Below the pieces are notes generated by a model. It saw nothing but the letters and a program-made list of their open reading frames with translations, had not been told where the DNA came from and ran no database searches. The translations under genes were made by a program, and so were the position numbers. 7,230 nucleotides of DNA from Candidatus Melainabacteria bacterium (GTDB lineage: Bacteria > Cyanobacteriota > Vampirovibrionia > 2-02-FULL-35-15): contig JAHFBD010000112.1 in assembly GCA_023250175.1 (NCBI GenBank), forward strand, positions 1 through 7,230. Direction: 5' to 3'. How positions within the stretch are numbered: the first letter of the stretch is position 1; each line of letters begins with the position of its first letter. Shown piece by piece: positions 1 through 6,582 of this stretch.

Positions 1-345
1 TCAGAACATCTTATCAGTCACTCTATTGATGAGCTTTTTGGTGGGGTAAAATCTCATGGTATACAAACAGCTTTTGGAATGTACATATCAATGTTTATAA
101 GACTTGAACTTGGATTAATTACAAATCATACTTTTCATGAGTTTCGGGCAGTATTTAGATATTTGGGGCTACCCACTACCTTGTCAGCAATTGGACTTAC
201 AAAAGAGCAATTAATAGAAGCCATTCTTCATGCACCGCAGACAAGAGCCGATAGATATACAGTTTTAAACAAAATCAAATTGGAGAAAACTTATATTAGT
301 AATTTATTAGATAAATTGTTTGATGCAAGTACTGTAGCACACTAG
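1..345 (+). CDS. Glycerol-1-phosphate dehydrogenase-like protein (EgsA/AraM group), C-terminal part
   Basis: The gene enters from the left edge; its reading frame is open from base 1, and 114 residues plus a TAG stop are visible. The first ATG (79) is internal, because conserved family sequence lies before it. The segment starts with SEHLISH, then HG at residues 19-20, which resemble the two histidine metal-ligand motifs of the iron-containing alcohol dehydrogenase / dehydroquinate synthase fold. Later come LGLPTT, an IGL segment and a TRADRYTVLN block, all in the order seen in sn-glycerol-1-phosphate dehydrogenases, where a LGAPTT...RPDRYTIL signature is usual. These enzymes reduce dihydroxyacetone phosphate to glycerol-1-phosphate with NAD(P)H in the cytoplasm. 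The family assignment is from motif memory; another member of the fold remains possible. The NAD-binding half is outside the window. Its stop lies one base from the stop of the convergent gene. Confidence 0.65.
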   Translation, partial: SEHLISHSIDELFGGVKSHGIQTAFGMYISMFIRLELGLITNHTFHEFRAVFRYLGLPTTLSAIGLTKEQLIEAILHAPQTRADRYTVLNKIKLEKTYISNLLDKLFDASTVAH

Positions 346-346
346 G

Positions 347-841
347 TTATACATACCCTAAGTCTTCAAGTCTTTTTCTGATTTCTTCCTCTTCTTCTTC
401 TGAATAAACTTCTTGACATTGTTCTGGTATTAGTGTTCTATTGATCAAATACTCTATGATTTTTTTTGCACCAGTTGCAATGTCAGCATCAGGATCAATA
501 GCTATATCAGTTAGCGGATCATTTTTCCCAAAGGTGGCTTGTATATAGTTTTCGTAGTTTCCTTTAACTTGTTTTCTGTCTTCTAGAAGTGCATCTTTAG
601 AAATCATTAGTACAAATACATCATTTCTATGTAATAAGTTTCCTAAAAATCCTAATCTGTCTGTAAATGTAGAACGGTCTTCAGGAGTATCTTTTAAGCC
701 TAATCCAAGGATATCCTGAATTTCACTATGAACAATAATCTCAACATTTTTATTTCTGTTTATTAATGCTTCACCAACTATTTCAGCAACTGATGTAAGG
801 ATTTCTTCCTTTTCGCCCCCATAAAACCAGATAGTTCTCAT
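347..841 (-). CDS. APS-kinase-derived protein lacking its P-loop (predicted pseudokinase)
   Basis: This 164-residue cytoplasmic protein reads like adenylylsulfate kinase (CysC) without its active site. It opens with TIWFYGG, matching the family's IWFTGL strand, but where the P-loop GLSGSGKST belongs, residues 8-16 read GGEKEEILT at the same spacing, so the nucleotide-binding Lys and Ser/Thr are missing. The DGDxxR substrate motif is replaced around residues 37-42 (VHSEIQ). Retained family-like features are PEDR (53-56), a R-L-x-x-L-x-N-L-L helix, VLMIS followed by DR, a GNY turn, and DIAIDPD leading to GAKKIIEYL. About 35-40 residues around the usual arginine/cysteine-rich nucleotide lid appear to be deleted. 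The acidic tail EEEEEEIRKRLEDLGYV is an addition. The start overlaps the phosphohydrolase stop as ATGA and has a strong ribosome site, so translation is probably coupled. Kinase activity is not expected; a regulatory or scaffold role is inference. Confidence 0.55.
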   Translation of the reverse strand: MRTIWFYGGEKEEILTSVAEIVGEALINRNKNVEIIVHSEIQDILGLGLKDTPEDRSTFTDRLGFLGNLLHRNDVFVLMISKDALLEDRKQVKGNYENYIQATFGKNDPLTDIAIDPDADIATGAKKIIEYLINRTLIPEQCQEVYSEEEEEEIRKRLEDLGYV

Positions 842-2253
842 ACATTTACTCCTACAACATCTAACATTGATTTTCCTCTCATATCAGATGGAATTTTTAC
901 ATTTAATAAATCCAATACTGTAGGTGCTACATCCATTAGGTGATGGTTATTGTCTCTTTCTCCTTTAAGATTTAGTACTGGAGAGTAGAATAAATACATT
1001 CCTTCCTGAGCATGATTAGCATCGTCTGGTCCAGTATCGTTTTCATAAGTATAAACAGGATTTCCCCCTGGATTGCCAACACTACCTACAGAGCGCCATC
1101 TTAACTCATCAAAAATAACTATAAGATCTGGTGGTACTCGCTTAACATCTCTATAAATGTCTTCTGGAATATGTGCAACCGTAAAAAGTTTATTTCCTTG
1201 TTCATCTTTAATACTTTCAATTTTTTCTTTTAATTCCAGTCTGAATTGTTTATATTCTGACTGAGGAATCTGTCCATTTGGTTCTCGTCCATGAACATTT
1301 AAAAATATACGAGCATAGTATCCACCAGAACCCCAGACTTTGGTTTTTGACCAGTCTATTTCTAGTTTTTCTATAGGAGTAAATGTTTTTGGATATTCTT
1401 TTAATGTTAATAATCCTTCTTTTATTAGCCATTCATTTATACAGATACCACCAGTCATTGCTTTAGCCCCATGATCAGAGACTACTAAAACACTGGTTTC
1501 ATTTAAGTCAACAAGTTTTAAAGTCTCTGCAAGTTCATTATCTAAGTATTTGTAGTATTCAGGAATTACATTTTCGTATTTATTTCCTTTTTCATATTTT
1601 GGGTGATTTGGATCTAAAAACTTCCAGAAGCTATGATGAATCCTATCTGTTCCCATTTCTACAAGCATTGCAAAATCCCATTCTTTATTTTGAAGTAAAT
1701 ATCTAAATGTTTTAAATCTAGTTTCAGTAGCTTCGTAAATTTGTTTGAGAATAAAATCTCTATCTTCTGTTCTAAAGTGTTTCACATCGGGTATATATTC
1801 CCCAATATTTTTTTCTATTTCATGTCTTAGTTCATTAGGGTAAGTGTATTGAGACTTTATGCTGGGTGTTAAGAAGCAAGTAACCATATGTCCATTAACT
1901 GGCTTAGGTGGATATGTTTGTGGAACACCGACTAATATTGATTTTTTATCAGCCTTAGATAAAATATCCCAAACGGTGGGCTCTAAGATATCTTGAGCAT
2001 TAGAAAAGTACTGCCCATCATAGCTATAGTCTTTCCTGTTTCTAAAGCCGTATACTCCAAGCTGTCCGGGATCTTTGCTTGTTAACATACATTGCCATGC
2101 TGGAACAGTAATAGGAGGAATTGTGCTTGTTAGATTTCCATAAAGTCCTTTTTTTAAAAGAGATTTTAAAGTAGGTAAATTATCAATCCATTTATCAAAA
2201 ACCCAATCTGGAGGTGCACAGTCCCAGCCAATAATTAATACTTTTTTTGCCAT
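838..2253 (-). CDS. Alkaline-phosphatase-superfamily phosphohydrolase/phosphodiesterase (COG3379-like)
   Basis: This 471-residue protein has the metal-site order of the type I phosphodiesterase / nucleotide pyrophosphatase branch of the alkaline phosphatase superfamily. Visible elements are IGWDCA with Asp11, PPITVPAW with the presumed nucleophile Thr49, MGTDRIHH with Asp203 and His207, SDHG with Asp260 and His261, and NHAQEG with His414; DVAPTVLDLL near residue 441 is the usual C-terminal signature. All expected zinc ligands are present, so it should be active on a phosphoester or phosphodiester; the substrate cannot be read from sequence. No signal peptide is visible, so it is probably cytoplasmic. 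It overlaps the downstream kinase-like gene by four bases (ATGA). The ATG at 2253 has no Shine-Dalgarno sequence but sits six bases after an extended -10 element, so the mRNA may be leaderless. The catalytic family is secure; the exact subfamily is less so. Confidence 0.85.
   Translation of the reverse strand: MAKKVLIIGWDCAPPDWVFDKWIDNLPTLKSLLKKGLYGNLTSTIPPITVPAWQCMLTSKDPGQLGVYGFRNRKDYSYDGQYFSNAQDILEPTVWDILSKADKKSILVGVPQTYPPKPVNGHMVTCFLTPSIKSQYTYPNELRHEIEKNIGEYIPDVKHFRTEDRDFILKQIYEATETRFKTFRYLLQNKEWDFAMLVEMGTDRIHHSFWKFLDPNHPKYEKGNKYENVIPEYYKYLDNELAETLKLVDLNETSVLVVSDHGAKAMTGGICINEWLIKEGLLTLKEYPKTFTPIEKLEIDWSKTKVWGSGGYYARIFLNVHGREPNGQIPQSEYKQFRLELKEKIESIKDEQGNKLFTVAHIPEDIYRDVKRVPPDLIVIFDELRWRSVGSVGNPGGNPVYTYENDTGPDDANHAQEGMYLFYSPVLNLKGERDNNHHLMDVAPTVLDLLNVKIPSDMRGKSMLDVVGVNV
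849..853 (-). promoter_or_regulatory. Shine-Dalgarno site of the kinase-like gene
   Basis: On the minus strand AGGAG lies seven bases before the ATG at 841, inside the last codons of the phosphohydrolase gene. It supports that start and translational coupling. It is the only clear Shine-Dalgarno sequence in front of any complete gene here. Confidence 0.7.
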
Positions 2254-2259
2254 TCAAAT

Positions 2260-2268
2260 ATAATAGCA
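2260..2268 (-). promoter_or_regulatory. Possible extended -10 promoter of the phosphohydrolase gene
   Basis: The minus strand reads TGC followed by TATTAT (five of six matches to TATAAT) and then six bases to the ATG at 2253. That spacing would put the transcription start on or next to the A of ATG, giving a leaderless transcript. There is no convincing -35 hexamer, which an extended TGn motif can compensate for. In such AT-rich sequence chance matches are common. Confidence 0.4.
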
Positions 2269-2298
2269 AATCTTAGATGGTAAGACTATAGAGCAATA

Positions 2299-2317
2299 TA
2301 ATACTTACGTAATACTT
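2299..2317. repeat. Tandem 8-bp direct repeat with 11-bp period (operator candidate)
   Basis: TAATACTT occurs at 2299-2306 and again at 2310-2317, separated by three bases. The 11-bp period is one helical turn. It begins right after the stop of the upstream secreted-protein gene and lies 46 to 64 bases before the phosphohydrolase start, an activator position if transcription starts at the ATG. PhoB/PhoP-type response regulators bind direct repeats with this period. The motif itself does not match a consensus I can name, so binding by such a regulator is inference. Confidence 0.35.
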
Positions 2318-3088
2318 TTATTGTGGTGTAGAAGTTGCATCTTTTGTTATATCGCCCACAAGTCCGCTATCAAAAGCATCTTTTAAATCTGTTAAGTCAA
2401 AGTCATGGACAGGGCAGTTATTACCTTTACACTCTAAGGTTCCTGGGCCATTGTCAAGGGTATCTATTAAGTTTCCTGAGGTGTCTATTTTTTTAGGAGG
2501 ATTTGGGAATCGTACCTTTACAGTACCCTCGGCACTAAAAAATTTATCATTGTTAAATGTAATATTTCTAAGTTTTTTTACTTGTGCAAATACAGTAGCT
2601 GTAGTGTTTTTTTGCTCTTCAATACTTTCATAGAGATAAGTTTCCTGAGAATTATTTTTAAAGAGTTTAATTGCAAGTATGACCTTAGCATTTTGTGCAA
2701 CGACTAACTGCTTTTTTAAAAGCAGATTTACAATATTTTCTCTAGAAATATTAGGGATTTTTATAAACACTTTTGCAGTTAATTTGTCTACATTGGGACT
2801 TGGTTTTTCAATTACGGCATTTTCAAAAATAGCAATTTCTTTACTTGCTTTATCTATAAAAAATACATTTCCCTTTGATTTAAATTTTGTTAGTTTCCGA
2901 AATAATTGTCCTAAACTGCCCCCTGCTCTACAGCTTATCTCAGCTTCTGGTAAATCAGTAGTTATTGATTCTACAATATCTTCACCTGAAGTGGTTCCTG
3001 AAGTACTCTGGGCAAATGTTTTTTCAAAGCTATAGCTTATACAAAGAATCAAGATTAAAAATATCTGAATTATTTTTTGCATCATCAT
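2318..3088 (-). CDS. Secreted protein of unknown function
   Basis: I do not recognise this 256-residue protein. It begins with a clear Sec signal peptide: MMMQK, then a hydrophobic stretch to about residue 21, and a TFA-Q cleavage site after Ala26. A short Ser/Thr/Gly-rich segment follows, then a mature domain of alternating charged and hydrophobic strands (about residues 50-215) and an acidic C-terminus. It contains few cysteines: one near residue 53 and a CKGNNCPVHD pair near 220-230. There is no lipobox, because the residue before Cys16 is Leu. The start has three consecutive ATG codons; only a weak AGG lies upstream of the first. It is 64 bases upstream of the phosphohydrolase on the same strand with no terminator between, so co-transcription is possible. 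Confidence 0.75.
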   Translation of the reverse strand: MMMQKIIQIFLILILCISYSFEKTFAQSTSGTTSGEDIVESITTDLPEAEISCRAGGSLGQLFRKLTKFKSKGNVFFIDKASKEIAIFENAVIEKPSPNVDKLTAKVFIKIPNISRENIVNLLLKKQLVVAQNAKVILAIKLFKNNSQETYLYESIEEQKNTTATVFAQVKKLRNITFNNDKFFSAEGTVKVRFPNPPKKIDTSGNLIDTLDNGPGTLECKGNNCPVHDFDLTDLKDAFDSGLVGDITKDATSTPQ

Positions 3089-3099
3089 TTATAATACCT
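3085..3099. repeat. Direct repeat, copy 1
   Basis: TCATTTATAATACCT covers the start codon and leader of the secreted-protein gene (minus strand) and recurs at 3206-3220 with a single substitution (14 of 15 bases identical). The two copies bracket 106 bases that include the G+C-rich block of the intergenic element. Confidence 0.6.
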
Positions 3100-3151
3100 A
3101 ATTAATCTTTTAATAAACACTTTTGTTAAGTTATACAAGTTTCTACCTGCC

Positions 3152-3183
3152 GCCGGTTTTTTCGCTGCACTTCTAAAACCGGC
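3152..3183. repeat. Perfect 9-bp inverted repeat in the G+C-rich block
   Basis: GCCGGTTTT at 3152-3160 is exactly complementary to AAAACCGGC at 3175-3183, with a 14-base loop. Neither strand has a T-tract after it, so it is not a typical intrinsic terminator. On the minus strand a second 5-bp pairing (GCACT at 3195-3191 with AGTGC at 3171-3167) interleaves with it, which would allow an H-type pseudoknot. Confidence 0.6.
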
Positions 3184-3205
3184 TTTCCAGAGTGCTTCCA
3201 GTCTG

Positions 3206-3220
3206 TCATTTATAATGCCT
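3206..3220. repeat. Direct repeat, copy 2
   Basis: TCATTTATAATGCCT matches 3085-3099 except for one base. On the minus strand this copy also carries AGG before an ATG, as copy 1 does, and so brings a duplicate start region. It may be a target-site duplication or a local duplication of the gene leader. Confidence 0.6.
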
Positions 3221-3352
3221 TACAGATTTTACCGAATAAATCGGATAAAATCTTACCTTATGAGTCATTTACTTAAAAATATTATGCTAGCTAAGTAGTA
3301 ACTTATACAATTAAGTTTTAGTAAATGTTACATTATTAATTACCGATAAATA

Positions 3353-4930
3353 ATGAAAATAAAAGATAAATCAGTTCTTGTTCTTAGCTTGTTTCAAGTA
3401 GTGTTTTGGTTTACTTTAGTAGGCAATGTTACTAAAGCTGAAGTAGTATCGTTAATTCCTAAATGTGTAGAAGATAAATGTTTATCATCAATAAGTGACC
3501 TGATTATATCCCCAAATGGTTCTATTTGTCTTATCGTTGATTCAAGTGCAAATCCTTATATAAGAAAGTTGAGCTTTTCATCAGGCAAGCTTAGTGAAAA
3601 TAAAATAATTAATTTAAATCAAGATAATCCAGACGATTCAATATTTATGGTTGGTATAAGCCAAAATAGTAAAAAAGCTTTTTCTTTTGGTGAATCAAGT
3701 TCAACAATTCATATTATAGATTTAGTCGTTGATTCTATAAAAGATCTTTCTATTACGTTAGATGGGAGTACACAAACTATAAGTACTTTAGCATTTGCAG
3801 ATTTTGAAGGTAATAAACTATTTGCAAGTAATGATGATTCGGAAGCACCAAAATTATTGATTATAAATACTGAAACAGGAAAAACAGAAAAAAGTTTTTC
3901 ATTACCTGGTATTGCTCAGTCAATAGAAGTGTCTCCGAACTTTAATAAAGCAGTAATAACTTTCAAAGAACCACTTCTTCAGTCCATTGGGATTTTAAAT
4001 AATAAAACTAAGGAGCTACTTAAATTAGACATTCCAAGTGATATTCTTTTTGATTTAGATGAGTTCTTAAGTATGGTGGATTTTGATGACTCAGGAAGTA
4101 AAGCAGTTGTTTCTTCGCTTGATGGAAGACATGTCCTCCATCTATTAAATCTAACAGATGATGAATTTACAATTAAATTTTTAAGTGATGATATTAAAGG
4201 TAAAACACTTTCTACAATTGATACAGATGGCAATCTGGCTATATCGGTAGGTAATAATCCTGATGAAAATGGATTTATTGTCTATAAGCTAAATGCAACC
4301 AAAGTTAAATTGCCTAAGATTATAAAGTCTAAAAAGTTTAATGATGGTGGTAGTATCATTGATGTTTTAATTACACCCGATAAAAGAGAGGTTTTATTAT
4401 TAACAAAAAAAGATAATAATAAGATATTAAAAATATTGAATCTTACCGATCTGAGTTTAATTTGTGAGTTTGTACTTTCCAATGATGCTGGAACCACATT
4501 TTTAGCTGGCGATCCATATGGCAGATATTTTCTCTCATCTAATCCCAAAGACAATTCCATTAGTTCAGTAACTGATTTAGCAATTGGACCCATATTTAAA
4601 AGCATTACTCCTAATGAAGGTTCAAAAGCAGGTGGAACATCATTTACTATAGATGGTTTTATTGATCCTACTATATTTACTGAAGACATAAAAATATGTT
4701 TTCAAAATAAACGATTTTGTTCAAGTTCAACCATGATTTCAAATGACGGACTTAATATAAGTGGTATTACTCCAAAAGTTCCATTTAAGAAATTTACGAA
4801 TTTAATCCTAATTACAAAACCAAAGACAACAAGTGCTATAAGCGACGTCTCATCATCAGGTTTTATTGTTCAGTGTAAAAAACAAATCAGATCAGTTAAC
4901 AGATTTAATAAAGTTTTTAAGTTTGAATAA
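3353..4930 (+). CDS. Secreted beta-propeller-like protein with C-terminal IPT/TIG domain
   Basis: This 525-residue protein starts with a Sec signal peptide (hydrophobic residues about 7-24, TKA-E cleavage after Ala29). Residues about 45-405 hold repeated units of beta strands of the kind ISPNGSICLIVD, VSPNFNKAVITF, DDSGSKAVVSS, TPDKREVLLLT and DPYGRYFLSS (near 52, 194, 244, 340 and 385), as in YVTN/WD-like propellers. From Pro413 the sequence PIFKSITPNEGSKAGGT opens an IPT/TIG immunoglobulin-like domain to about residue 505, followed by a basic tail. Such proteins are usually extracellular or surface binding proteins; no catalytic motif is visible and the ligand is unknown. The first ATG is used because an in-frame TAA lies two codons upstream; there is no Shine-Dalgarno sequence. 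It converges on the Hint gene with one base between stops and no terminator. Confidence 0.8.
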   Translation: MKIKDKSVLVLSLFQVVFWFTLVGNVTKAEVVSLIPKCVEDKCLSSISDLIISPNGSICLIVDSSANPYIRKLSFSSGKLSENKIINLNQDNPDDSIFMVGISQNSKKAFSFGESSSTIHIIDLVVDSIKDLSITLDGSTQTISTLAFADFEGNKLFASNDDSEAPKLLIINTETGKTEKSFSLPGIAQSIEVSPNFNKAVITFKEPLLQSIGILNNKTKELLKLDIPSDILFDLDEFLSMVDFDDSGSKAVVSSLDGRHVLHLLNLTDDEFTIKFLSDDIKGKTLSTIDTDGNLAISVGNNPDENGFIVYKLNATKVKLPKIIKSKKFNDGGSIIDVLITPDKREVLLLTKKDNNKILKILNLTDLSLICEFVLSNDAGTTFLAGDPYGRYFLSSNPKDNSISSVTDLAIGPIFKSITPNEGSKAGGTSFTIDGFIDPTIFTEDIKICFQNKRFCSSSTMISNDGLNISGITPKVPFKKFTNLILITKPKTTSAISDVSSSGFIVQCKKQIRSVNRFNKVFKFE

Positions 4931-4931
4931 T

Positions 4932-6575
4932 CTACTTTAATGTACTTCCTATTAAAACCCCATTTGCATAATAATTGCCAGACTTGGAATCAGGAAGAAT
5001 ATCATAAGTATATTTGTACTTGTATGGAATTAATTTAATTTCAATCACTATCCGATTATCTATTTTATCTCCCACCATTAAATCTTTTACAAGTCGTCCA
5101 TCACTTGTCGGGTGTCCCGGACTTAATTCTAGAACAGTAGCATCGTTTAAAGTTATCTTTAATACCTGATGATTTTTTACTTCTATTTTGCTGACTTTAA
5201 TTACACGGACTGGTTTATTTTCATCTGATATAACTAAATCCCTTTCTTTAATATCTGCTATGTTTTTTTCAAGCCCTGTGGTTTTAATCCTTGTATTATA
5301 TGAACAACAAATTGGGACTGGACATCCGGGTGGAAAACAGCCATAAGCTGGGAGCCCACTACATTCTGTTCCTTTGGGACAGGATAATTCTTTCCCACTT
5401 TTACCTCTACAACTTCCTTTAGATGAACAGTTTGATATGTCATTCGATTCTAAGCATTTTTTTGCAGTTCTTCTTGCCTTGAAAGTGTGCCCATCGCTAA
5501 AAGTTCCAAGCAATGTTCTATCCCCAATAAGCTTTAAGGTTATATCACTTGCAATTCCATTAAAATCATTAACGATTATTTTAATTTCTTTTTTTGATAT
5601 TATTTCCTGTAAAGTTATTTGTGCATTTTCTGCAACTCCTGTTTGAGTTACAGTACCACTTAACAACCCATTTTTTACACAAAGGTTTAAAGTCAGTATT
5701 CTTGAGCCTTTAAAGCCCTCATCCAGATGAAATAAACTGCTTGGTTGTGATACAACGGGTTCTCCTACTGTTGACTCACAGTGAGCACACTCATTGCATG
5801 TTTGTGGTTTTACTGTTTCATCTTCTGAACAAATTGGAAAAACCTGAGTACATAATATACATTCTCCAGAACCTGAGGTACTACTACTAGTGCTAGTTTT
5901 CGATGGTTTTGCTAATCGAGCTTTCCATATACCATTAAATTCTTTGCTTAGCTTTGCCTGAACAGAGCCTGAACTAGAAGAAGACAAGTCCAAGCAAGGA
6001 TCTGCAAAATAGTTTATTTGATTACATTGATTATTTAGACATGAATAAGCTAAATAAGTTTTACCATTAGGACAAACCCCTTTTATGCAGTCCTCATCTT
6101 GATTACACTCCACAGCTCCTGAACTTGAGGATGGCTGAATTGAATTACAAATATCATTTTGAACTGCTGACTTTACACATGTACCAAATTCGCAAAGACT
6201 TTCAAAATACTTAGTACCATTTGAACAGGTACCACTAGGACAATCACTATGAAATAAACATTTAATCTCAGAAGATGTATTACAATTGCCTTCTGTAAAA
6301 CTTTTAATACCATAATTACCCGCAGCACATTCATTTGCATATGTTTTATTATCACAGCCACATACGGGCTTAAAAGATGACCCAGGATTAAGATTAACAA
6401 AACAGTTTCTTGTTTCTTCGGTAGTACAAACATTATTAAAAAAGTGTTGTTTTTCTAAACACTTACATTCATTACTGACAGTTGTTATTTGTCCTTGTGC
6501 TGTTACTTTACTAATAAAAAAAACAGTAGTAATTAAGCACAATATAATAATTAGAAGGTGGACTTTTTGTTTCAT
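4932..6575 (-). CDS. Secreted Kazal / six-cysteine-repeat / Hint-domain protein
   Basis: This 547-residue modular protein has a Sec signal peptide (cleavage VTA-Q after Ala26). A Kazal-type inhibitor-like module spans about 37-98, with PVCGCDNKTYANEC and a final GNC. Two cysteine modules (106-143 and 157-194) follow with identical spacing C5C4C10C4C9C, separated by poly-serine linkers. Residues about 210-375 form a beta-rich domain (FNGIWKAR ... LLGTFSDGHTFKARR), interrupted by a Cys-rich insert at 239-266. A Cys-rich connector ending GCPVPIC leads into a C-terminal Hint domain (about 423-547): presumed catalytic Cys423, TRIKT, a GD-like RD at 445-446, SPGH with His488, LMVGD, and YYANGVLIGSTL at the end. 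Hint domains cut the preceding peptide bond autocatalytically. The terminal HN of inteins is replaced, so Hedgehog-like processing without splicing is more likely. There is no Shine-Dalgarno sequence. A terminator separates it from the upstream gene. Confidence 0.8.
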   Translation of the reverse strand: MKQKVHLLIIILCLITTVFFISKVTAQGQITTVSNECKCLEKQHFFNNVCTTEETRNCFVNLNPGSSFKPVCGCDNKTYANECAAGNYGIKSFTEGNCNTSSEIKCLFHSDCPSGTCSNGTKYFESLCEFGTCVKSAVQNDICNSIQPSSSSGAVECNQDEDCIKGVCPNGKTYLAYSCLNNQCNQINYFADPCLDLSSSSSGSVQAKLSKEFNGIWKARLAKPSKTSTSSSTSGSGECILCTQVFPICSEDETVKPQTCNECAHCESTVGEPVVSQPSSLFHLDEGFKGSRILTLNLCVKNGLLSGTVTQTGVAENAQITLQEIISKKEIKIIVNDFNGIASDITLKLIGDRTLLGTFSDGHTFKARRTAKKCLESNDISNCSSKGSCRGKSGKELSCPKGTECSGLPAYGCFPPGCPVPICCSYNTRIKTTGLEKNIADIKERDLVISDENKPVRVIKVSKIEVKNHQVLKITLNDATVLELSPGHPTSDGRLVKDLMVGDKIDNRIVIEIKLIPYKYKYTYDILPDSKSGNYYANGVLIGSTLK

Positions 6576-6582
6576 ATTAGTA

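Larger units (their letters stand above)
3139..3253 (-). repeat. Structured intergenic element, copy 1
   Basis: Read on the minus strand, the element starts with a hairpin (3253-3224): arms AGATTTTA and TAAAATCT, one bulged T, inner arms CCGA and TCGG, loop TTTAT. A G+C-rich block follows, and the element ends in AGGTAGAAAC at 3148-3139. The block contains a perfect 9-bp inverted repeat (3152-3160 with 3175-3183). The same order, hairpin architecture and end sequence occur at 6658-6744 on the plus strand. The G+C-rich block stands out sharply from its AT-rich surroundings. The element lies in the leader region of the secreted-protein gene and in the divergent region before the propeller gene. 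It could be a small mobile repeat or a structured RNA; I do not know its family. Confidence 0.5.

Noticed and set aside
79..81. ATG at 79 as the start of the left-edge gene
   Set aside because: Conserved SEHLISH and HG motifs in the same frame lie before it, so the gene starts outside the window.
2451..3035. Plus-strand open frames opposite the secreted-protein gene
   Set aside because: The minus-strand frame has a signal peptide and runs the full length; the plus-strand frames are shorter and show no domain or start signal.
3041..3043. Cys16 in the signal peptide of the secreted protein as a lipobox cysteine
   Set aside because: The preceding residue is Leu rather than Gly, Ala or Ser, and a good TFA-Q signal peptidase I site follows.
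3139..3147. GTTTCTACC, which resembles the UUUCUACC joining segment of purine riboswitches
   Set aside because: The required P2 and P3 stems with interacting loops and the downstream GACTA segment are absent, and the same bases end a copy in the opposite orientation to its neighbours.
3224..3253. Hairpin as an intrinsic terminator
   Set aside because: Neither strand has a T-run after the stem, and no gene ends nearby.
3979..4689. Minus-strand open frames opposite the propeller/IPT gene
   Set aside because: They are shadows of the 525-residue coding frame, which has clear strand repeats and an IPT/TIG motif.
5258..6433. Other open frames within the Hint gene on both strands
   Set aside because: They overlap well-defined Kazal, cysteine-repeat and Hint sequence and have no features of their own.
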